64,000 nt of DNA from Rhodococcus sp. BP22 (GTDB lineage: Bacteria > Actinomycetota > Actinomycetes > Mycobacteriales > Mycobacteriaceae): contig NZ_JACFTB010000005.1 in the NCBI RefSeq assembly GCF_014281965.1, positions 124,001-188,000 on the forward strand, read 5' to 3'. Each line of letters begins with the position of its first letter. Within the stretch, counting starts at the first letter, position 1. Under the pieces are notes generated by a model that saw nothing but the letters and a program-made list of their open reading frames with translations, searched no databases and was not told the origin of the DNA. Both the position numbers and the translations under genes were made by a program. This document shows positions 59,326 to 64,000 of the stretch, piece after piece.

Positions 59326-60732
59326 ATGGATAGCAATGAGGTCGGCGGGCGAGTTCATGATCTCCCGGACACCACTTCGGAGACGCAACTGCGCAAGGTC
59401 GCACTGTCGTCTCTGTTGGGCACAGCCCTCGAGTACTACGATTTCCTGCTGTACAGCACGATGGCAGCCCTCGTGTTCGGTGACGTGTTCTTCCCTGGGG
59501 AAAGCTCGGTGGTCTCCACCATTGCCGCTTTCGGCACCCTTGCCGTGGGCTACGTTGCGCGTCCATTTGGCGGAATCCTGTTCGGCCACTTCGGAGATCG
59601 ATTCGGCCGCAAGCACATCCTCATCGTGACGATGGCACTCATGGGCGTTGCGAGCTTCCTCATCGGACTGCTGCCCAGCTACGCGGCAATCGGAGTGGCG
59701 GCCCCGATTCTGCTCATCGTCCTGCGGATCCTGCAAGGTGTCGCAGTCGGCGGCGAATGGGGCGGTGCCGCGCTGATGGTCGTCGAACATTCCGATGCCG
59801 ACAACCGCGGAAAGTGGTCCGGCATAATGAACTTGGGCTCACCGCTGGGGTTCTTGATGTCGACGGTCGCCGTCGCGTTGGTGACGCTACTGCCCGACGA
59901 GAGCTTGCAGTCGTGGGGTTGGCGCATCCCGTTCTTGTTCAGTGCATTGCTCGTCGTAGTGGGCCTCTACGTTCGGTCGCGGATCACCGAAAGCCCAGTG
60001 TTCCAAGAAGCAGTCGAACGCGCCGAAACCGAAAACGCCGTACGCACCCCACTGAGCCGACTGATCCGCAGTCCTCGCCCCGTACTGCTCGCATGTGCCG
60101 CGGGTATTGCGCCCTTCGCGCTCACCGCGCTCATGACGTCACACATCATCGCGTATGCGACGGGCATCGGCTACGACAAGTCGGAAGTGATCCGGGTACT
60201 CATACTCCTGTCCGTGGTCGCGCTTGTCGCCATCCCCCTGGCCTCCACGCTGTCCGACCGAATCGGCCGTCGTGCGGTCATCTTCATCGGAGCCGTAGGC
60301 GCAATGATCTTCGCGTTCCCGCTCTACATGCTCATCAACACCGGTTCCATCGCACTGATGGCGGCAGGCCTGGTCTTCGCACAAATCTTGCAGAACATGA
60401 TGTTCGCACCCCTCGTCCCGCTGCTGTCGGAGATGTTCGGTACCACCGTCCGCTACACGGGTGCTTCCCTCGGATACCAGGGCGCCAGCCTCATCGGCGC
60501 AGGCTTCACCCCACTGATCGCCAGCGTCCTGCTCGCCGGATTCGGCGGCTCGAGCGTGCCGCTGAGCCTGATCATCGTCATCACCGCAGGCGTATCGATC
60601 GGGGCACTGACGATGATCAAAGAGACCCGAGGGCGCGACCTCACCACGATCGACGTCGAACCCAATCCCGCCCAGTCGAACTCAGTCCAATCCGGCCCCG
60701 CCCAATCCGGCGTCGATATCACGGCACGGTGA
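59326..60732 (+). CDS. MHS-family (metabolite:H+ symporter) MFS transporter
   Basis: 468 residues, 12 helices. Signature LGTALEYYDFLLYSTMAALV at the start, ARPFGGILFGHFGDRFGRKH (MFS motif A of the MHS family), and VAVGGEWGGAALMVVEHS. These carriers import organic acids such as shikimate, alpha-ketoglutarate, proline or aromatic acids. GGAG before ATG 59326. Hydrophilic Gln/Ser-rich tail (NPAQSNSVQSGPAQSG). Stop lies in the first of three tandem 16-base repeats. Confidence 0.92.
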   Translation: MDSNEVGGRVHDLPDTTSETQLRKVALSSLLGTALEYYDFLLYSTMAALVFGDVFFPGESSVVSTIAAFGTLAVGYVARPFGGILFGHFGDRFGRKHILIVTMALMGVASFLIGLLPSYAAIGVAAPILLIVLRILQGVAVGGEWGGAALMVVEHSDADNRGKWSGIMNLGSPLGFLMSTVAVALVTLLPDESLQSWGWRIPFLFSALLVVVGLYVRSRITESPVFQEAVERAETENAVRTPLSRLIRSPRPVLLACAAGIAPFALTALMTSHIIAYATGIGYDKSEVIRVLILLSVVALVAIPLASTLSDRIGRRAVIFIGAVGAMIFAFPLYMLINTGSIALMAAGLVFAQILQNMMFAPLVPLLSEMFGTTVRYTGASLGYQGASLIGAGFTPLIASVLLAGFGGSSVPLSLIIVITAGVSIGALTMIKETRGRDLTTIDVEPNPAQSNSVQSGPAQSGVDITAR

Positions 60733-60771
60733 CATCACTGCCCGGTGACATCACTGCCCGGTGACATCACC
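60725..60771 (+). repeat. Three tandem 16-base repeats with GGTGA-CA-TCACC core
   Basis: Units begin at 60725, 60741 and 60757; each carries CGGTGACATCAC. The third has the full inverted repeat GGTGA-CA-TCACC. They follow the MHS stop and precede the SDR pair: candidate multi-site regulator array. Confidence 0.7.
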
Positions 60772-60775
60772 GGGG

Positions 60776-60834
60776 GTGACAGCGGTCACTCTGGGGGCTA
60801 AGTTGACACACGTCAACAAGTTTCGACACATGTC
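60776..60834. promoter_or_regulatory. Cluster of palindromes before SDR operon
   Basis: GTGAC-AGCG-GTCAC (60776-60789), TTGAC-ACAC-GTCAA (60803-60816) and GACA-CA-TGTC (60825-60834), the last ending one base before the AGGAG ribosome site. All share GAC/GTC half-sites with the tandem repeats. Likely operators for a TetR such as the partial gene at 63518. Confidence 0.55.
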
Positions 60835-60844
60835 AGGAGTACGC

Positions 60845-61603
60845 ATGCCCCCATCATCCGAGACGTCCGCTGCCGCCAAGACCACGGTGGTGATCGGTGC
60901 CGCCTCCGGTCTCGGTGCCGCTATCACCGAGCACCTGCGTTTACAGGGCCACCACGTCATCGGCGCCGATCTGGTGAGCAGTGAGTCGATACTCCCGGTG
61001 GACGTCGCCGACGAGGCAACGGTGCAGGCCCTGTTCGAGAAAATCATTGTCGAACGCGGCTCGTTCACCGGAGTGGTGAACTGTGCAGGCACGAGCACTC
61101 TTTCGCCCGTGGTCGACCACGATTCGGCCGAGTTTCGGCGCATTCTGGACATCTCTTTGGTCGGTGCATTCCATGTGCTCAAGCACGCCGGAAGCCGCGT
61201 CGCCGACGGCGGATCGTTGGTCACCCTGGCCTCGCTCAACGGGACCCAACCCGGATCGGGGTTGGCGGCCTACTGCACGGCCAAGGCCGGGCTCCTGATG
61301 CTCACGAAGGTGACGGCTCTGGAGTTGGCTCCGCGGCAGATCCGGGTCAACACGGTCTCTCCCGGTCTCGTTGTCACGCCGTTGACCTCGCCGGCCATGG
61401 AGATCCCCGGTGTGCGTGAGGATTACATCGAGAACACGCCGCTGGGACGCTCAGGGACGGGACTCGAGATTGCGGCCGCGTGTGAGTACCTGCTCTCCGA
61501 CGGTGCGGCGTGGACAACCGGCGAGGACATGCAGGTCAATGGCGGTGCGCACTTGAAGCGCTACCCGGACCTGCTGGGTCTTATCGAGAAGGCCTTCGGA
61601 TGA
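60845..61603 (+). CDS. Short-chain dehydrogenase/reductase
   Basis: 252 residues. VVIGAASGLGAAITEHL (cofactor loop), GVVNCAGTSTLSP, Ser/Tyr/Lys site LASLNGTQPGSGLAAYCTAKAG split as LASLNG and AAYCTAKAG, and RVNTVSPGLVVTPL. ATG 60845 has AGGAG at 60835-60839; the longer frame to 60761 crosses the operator cluster. ATGA overlap with next SDR. Confidence 0.9.
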   Translation: MPPSSETSAAAKTTVVIGAASGLGAAITEHLRLQGHHVIGADLVSSESILPVDVADEATVQALFEKIIVERGSFTGVVNCAGTSTLSPVVDHDSAEFRRILDISLVGAFHVLKHAGSRVADGGSLVTLASLNGTQPGSGLAAYCTAKAGLLMLTKVTALELAPRQIRVNTVSPGLVVTPLTSPAMEIPGVREDYIENTPLGRSGTGLEIAAACEYLLSDGAAWTTGEDMQVNGGAHLKRYPDLLGLIEKAFG

Positions 61604-62508
61604 GCCGCACTGGGTCTGCGGGCGCAGACGGCGCCAATCCCTACCGGGGCCGTTTTGTCGGGCGCGCCGCGCTGGTGACCGGGGCAGGGTCCGGCATCGG
61701 GGCCGCGTTGGCCGCAGCGCTGGTCAAGGCCGGCGCGTATGTCGTCTGTACCGACCTCGACCAGGCTGCTGCGGAACGCACTGCTACGGCACTGGGGCCG
61801 CGGGCTCGTGCCGAGGCGCTCGACGTCACCGACCCCGAGCAGGTGCTGGCAGCCGTGGACCGGGTGGTCGCCGAGCACGGTCGGATCGACCTGATCTTCA
61901 ACAACGCCGGCATCACCTTCGGCGGCGAGGCCGAGCACCTGACCCTGGCCCAGTGGAATCAGATTATCGACGTGAACCTGCGTGGCGTGGTCCATGGCAT
62001 CCATGCGGCCTACCCGAAGATGATCGCCCAGGGCAATGGTCACATCGTCAACACGGCCTCGGCCGGTGGCCTGATGGCAGCAGGTCTGATCACCAGCTAC
62101 ATCGCCACGAAGCATGCAGTGGTCGGACTCTCGCTCGCGCTGCGTACCGAGGCGGCGGCCAAAGGCGTCGGTGTCACCGTTGTCTGCCCGGGGGCGGTCG
62201 ATACCCCGATCTTGGACAAGGGTTCGATCGACGACTTCGTGGGCCGCGACTACTACCTCAAGGGTCAGCGCATCGAGACCCCGCACTCGCCGGCGAAGCT
62301 GGCCGACGAGGTGCTGGCGGCCGTCGCCGGGAACAAGGCCATCCTGGTCACGCCGCGCTCGGCTCGCCTGGCATGGCGGTTCAACCGGCTCGCGCCGGGA
62401 CTGATGCAACGCTCGTCGATCTTATTCGTGGCTCGCCAGCGCAAGTGGCAGGCTCAGCGAGCCCAAAAGGCGGGGAAATCAGCGCACAGCGACCTCACAC
62501 GGTCGTGA
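61600..62508 (+). CDS. Short-chain dehydrogenase/reductase
   Basis: 302 residues. ALVTGAGSGIGAALAAALVK, LIFNNAGITFGG, SYIATKHAVVGLS (Tyr-x3-Lys) and VVCPGAVDTPIL, plus a 50-residue basic C-terminal extension (RLAPGLMQRSSILFVARQRK) found in membrane-associated SDRs of mycolata. Coupled to the previous SDR; convergent with the hydrolase gene 4 bases away. Confidence 0.9.
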   Translation: MSRTGSAGADGANPYRGRFVGRAALVTGAGSGIGAALAAALVKAGAYVVCTDLDQAAAERTATALGPRARAEALDVTDPEQVLAAVDRVVAEHGRIDLIFNNAGITFGGEAEHLTLAQWNQIIDVNLRGVVHGIHAAYPKMIAQGNGHIVNTASAGGLMAAGLITSYIATKHAVVGLSLALRTEAAAKGVGVTVVCPGAVDTPILDKGSIDDFVGRDYYLKGQRIETPHSPAKLADEVLAAVAGNKAILVTPRSARLAWRFNRLAPGLMQRSSILFVARQRKWQAQRAQKAGKSAHSDLTRS

Positions 62509-62512
62509 CACC

Positions 62513-63466
62513 TCAGTTCGCTGCAGGGGTCAGGTGTCGCTTCAAGAAAAGCACCGCATGTTCGACGGCCGGTCCGTGGAACGGCTTGCCCGGGAACAGA
62601 TCGAAGTGGTCTCCCGGGTAATGACGCACCTCGGCGCGGCCCGCGAAGGCTGCCAGCGCCGCCGCACGCGGCGGCGCTGACCGGTCGAAGTCGGCGATCT
62701 GGACCAGAAGCGGGACCTTGATCTTCGCGGCGGCCTGGGCCGGCGCTCTGGTGCCGAGTTCCAGGCCGACGTCGGCGCGGACTTCGTTGCGCCAGGACGG
62801 ACCTGCGATCGAGTGGTAGTCCTCGTAGGCCCCGGACAGAGTGAGCGCACCGGGCTGCCCCGGCTTGCCGACGACCGGCAGCATCGTGGGCTTGCCCATG
62901 TTGGCCCGCACCCGTGCACCAATCCCGGTTGCAGTGGCCTTGAGCAGGGTCAACGGACCATGCGCGGCGAGAGCGTGCCGCATGGCGGCCACACCGTCGA
63001 CCATCGGCACCACCGCTATGACGGCCGCAACGTCCTCACGGTCAGCGGCCACCTGGAGTACATGGCCACCAGCCAACGAGACGCCCCACAGCACGATCCG
63101 CTGCGGATCGACACCGGGGAGTTGCGCAGCAGCGTCGACCGCCGCCATCCAGTCCTGGACCTGACCGGCCAAGGACACGGTCTGGCGCTCGTCGCCGCCG
63201 CTGGTGCCGAAACCGCGATAGTCGAAGGTGAAGGCGTCCAACCCCGCTGCGGCGAACGACTCGGCAAAGGCGTCCAGGCCCGAGTCCCGGGTGCCACCCA
63301 ATCCGTGCGCCAACACGACGACCGGGCGGCCGGCCGCCGATGCCAATGCGTCACTGCGAGCCGGAAAGTGGGTGCCCTCGCACCGTGTACCCGCCACCGT
63401 GAAGCCGACGACACGTGTTGCTTCGGTGGGCAGGGTTTCGGTCATGGTGGTGTGGTTCTCATTCAT
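62513..63466 (-). CDS. Alpha/beta hydrolase (dienelactone hydrolase/peptidase-like)
   Basis: 317 residues. PVVVLAHGLGGTRDSGLDAF (oxyanion loop), FTFDYRGFGTSGG, nucleophile VLWGVSLAGGH (Ser in GxSxG), Asp in VQIADFDRSAPP, His in HYPGDHFDLFPG. Cytosolic ester or lactone hydrolase. ATG 63466 has GGAG 7 bases upstream. Downstream of the EthR-like TetR (51-base gap), same direction, so probably co-transcribed. Confidence 0.9.
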   Translation of the reverse strand: MNENHTTMTETLPTEATRVVGFTVAGTRCEGTHFPARSDALASAAGRPVVVLAHGLGGTRDSGLDAFAESFAAAGLDAFTFDYRGFGTSGGDERQTVSLAGQVQDWMAAVDAAAQLPGVDPQRIVLWGVSLAGGHVLQVAADREDVAAVIAVVPMVDGVAAMRHALAAHGPLTLLKATATGIGARVRANMGKPTMLPVVGKPGQPGALTLSGAYEDYHSIAGPSWRNEVRADVGLELGTRAPAQAAAKIKVPLLVQIADFDRSAPPRAAALAAFAGRAEVRHYPGDHFDLFPGKPFHGPAVEHAVLFLKRHLTPAAN

Positions 63467-63517
63467 GCCTGGCTCCAAGGGTTTTCGAACGGGAGTCGAA
63501 TTGCAGGGGTGCGCAAC

Positions 63518-64000
63518 TCAGGGAAGGGGAGGGGTGCCGTAGATGGAGCGGACCCAGATGCTGGTGACCACATCGACATGCAGGTCGTGATCGGGGCACG
63601 AGCCCACCACTCGACGCTCCATGTTGCGGTCGTTGACGTCCAGCAGAACCGCAGCCAACGCTCGTGCGTCGGGTCCGTCCGGTGCCCGGCCGGCCGCACG
63701 TTCGGCTTCGATCATCTCGGCCACGGCCTCCTCGAACGAGACCCGGTCGGCCTCCCACATCTTGCGGATGGACGGGTTGGTGGCCCGGGCCTCCAACACG
63801 GCACGGTAGAGATGCTCGTGCCGCTCGGTGACGGTGAACAGATACGAAACGGCTTGACCGATGCGCTCGGTCGGGTCGCGAGAGACGTCGGTCAACCAGA
63901 CACCGGCCTCGGACGCCTCCTCGTAGATGACTTCCATCAAAGCGCCGACCGCAGCGGCCTTGTTCTCGAAGTAGAAGTAGAACGCAGAGCGGGTGACCCC
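63518..64000 (-). CDS. EthR-like TetR regulator (partial, N-terminus outside window)
   Basis: 161 codons visible. Begins inside the HTH with VTRSAFYFYFENKAAAVGAL, a close match to the EthR-type recognition region (SRxTFYFYFxxK), then the helical ligand domain. EthR relatives control Baeyer-Villiger monooxygenases and similar catabolic genes. Start lies beyond the window end. Candidate regulator for the GAC/GTC palindromes at 60725-60834. Confidence 0.88.
   Translation of the reverse strand, partial: GVTRSAFYFYFENKAAAVGALMEVIYEEASEAGVWLTDVSRDPTERIGQAVSYLFTVTERHEHLYRAVLEARATNPSIRKMWEADRVSFEEAVAEMIEAERAAGRAPDGPDARALAAVLLDVNDRNMERRVVGSCPDHDLHVDVVTSIWVRSIYGTPPLP

Noticed and set aside
59757-60764. 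335-codon open frame overlapping the MHS transporter
   Set aside because: Out-of-frame, Arg/His/Pro-rich shadow of the transporter gene.

Overview
The window is high-GC actinobacterial DNA, most likely from a Rhodococcus-like member of the Nocardiaceae. This is inferred from a DUF222/HNH (13E12-type) endonuclease, a rifampin ADP-ribosyltransferase, a CYP125-like P450, a class F sortase, numerous TetR regulators, frequent ATGA/GTGA start-stop overlaps and a strong G/C preference at third codon positions. No rRNA or complete tRNA gene, CRISPR array or prophage was found, and species cannot be fixed by reading alone.

Layout. (1) 1-6088: phosphonate locus. A leftward operon (FAD oxidoreductase, phnD, phnC, phnE, Zn alcohol dehydrogenase cut by the window edge) faces a rightward pair (GntR regulator, phosphonatase-like HAD hydrolase), with two near-identical 16-bp boxes between them. 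(2) 6137-15302: MFS exporter plus DJ-1/PfpI protein, cupin, LysE-type exporter with divergent ArgP/LysG-type regulator, HNH endonuclease, a quinone-reductase-like MDR with divergent TetR and a perfect operator, secreted lipase, DUF6461 protein. (3) 15501-19965: orphan solute-binding protein, saccharopine-dehydrogenase-like protein, TetR regulator and Fe(II)/2-oxoglutarate dioxygenase, tied together by a shared palindromic box. (4) 20162-28030: secreted and membrane proteins, DUF1295 protein, FAD oxidoreductase, Arr, MerR plus aldo/keto reductase, a tRNA 3'-end remnant, TetR with a 46-bp palindrome, DUF1707 protein. (5) 28236-30409: ice-binding-like (DUF3494) surface protein with long low-complexity repeats, translationally coupled to a class F sortase.

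(6) 30410-31710: gene graveyard with remnants of an EAL phosphodiesterase, a DUF1707 gene and a DUF1295 gene; the last two have intact relatives in this window. (7) 31711-38273: four-gene operon for a BcsA/BcsB-like extracellular glycan synthase with an unrecognised membrane protein and a GT-C-like transferase. (8) 39703-50946: Wzx/Wzy-type exopolysaccharide or capsule locus (ugd, priming glycosyltransferase, glycosyltransferases, polymerase, flippase, pyruvyltransferase, acetyltransferase). From about 43.1 kb it is clearly AT-richer than its surroundings, which suggests horizontal acquisition, and it ends at a decayed ISL3-family element (51.2-52.6 kb). (9) 53033-64000: two small exported or anchored proteins, then a catabolic region: TetR / CYP125-like P450 / SDR / aldehyde dehydrogenase, TetR / MHS-family transporter, SDR / SDR, alpha/beta hydrolase, and an EthR-like TetR cut by the window end. 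The enzyme set suggests stepwise oxidation of a terpenoid or steroid-like substrate.

The most noteworthy material is the TetR-dioxygenase-SBP-dehydrogenase module with its shared operator, the sortase/ice-binding pair with a non-LPXTG candidate sorting motif, the graveyard of chimeric gene fragments beside the glycan-synthase operon, and the series of very long perfect palindromes at TetR/MerR promoters.
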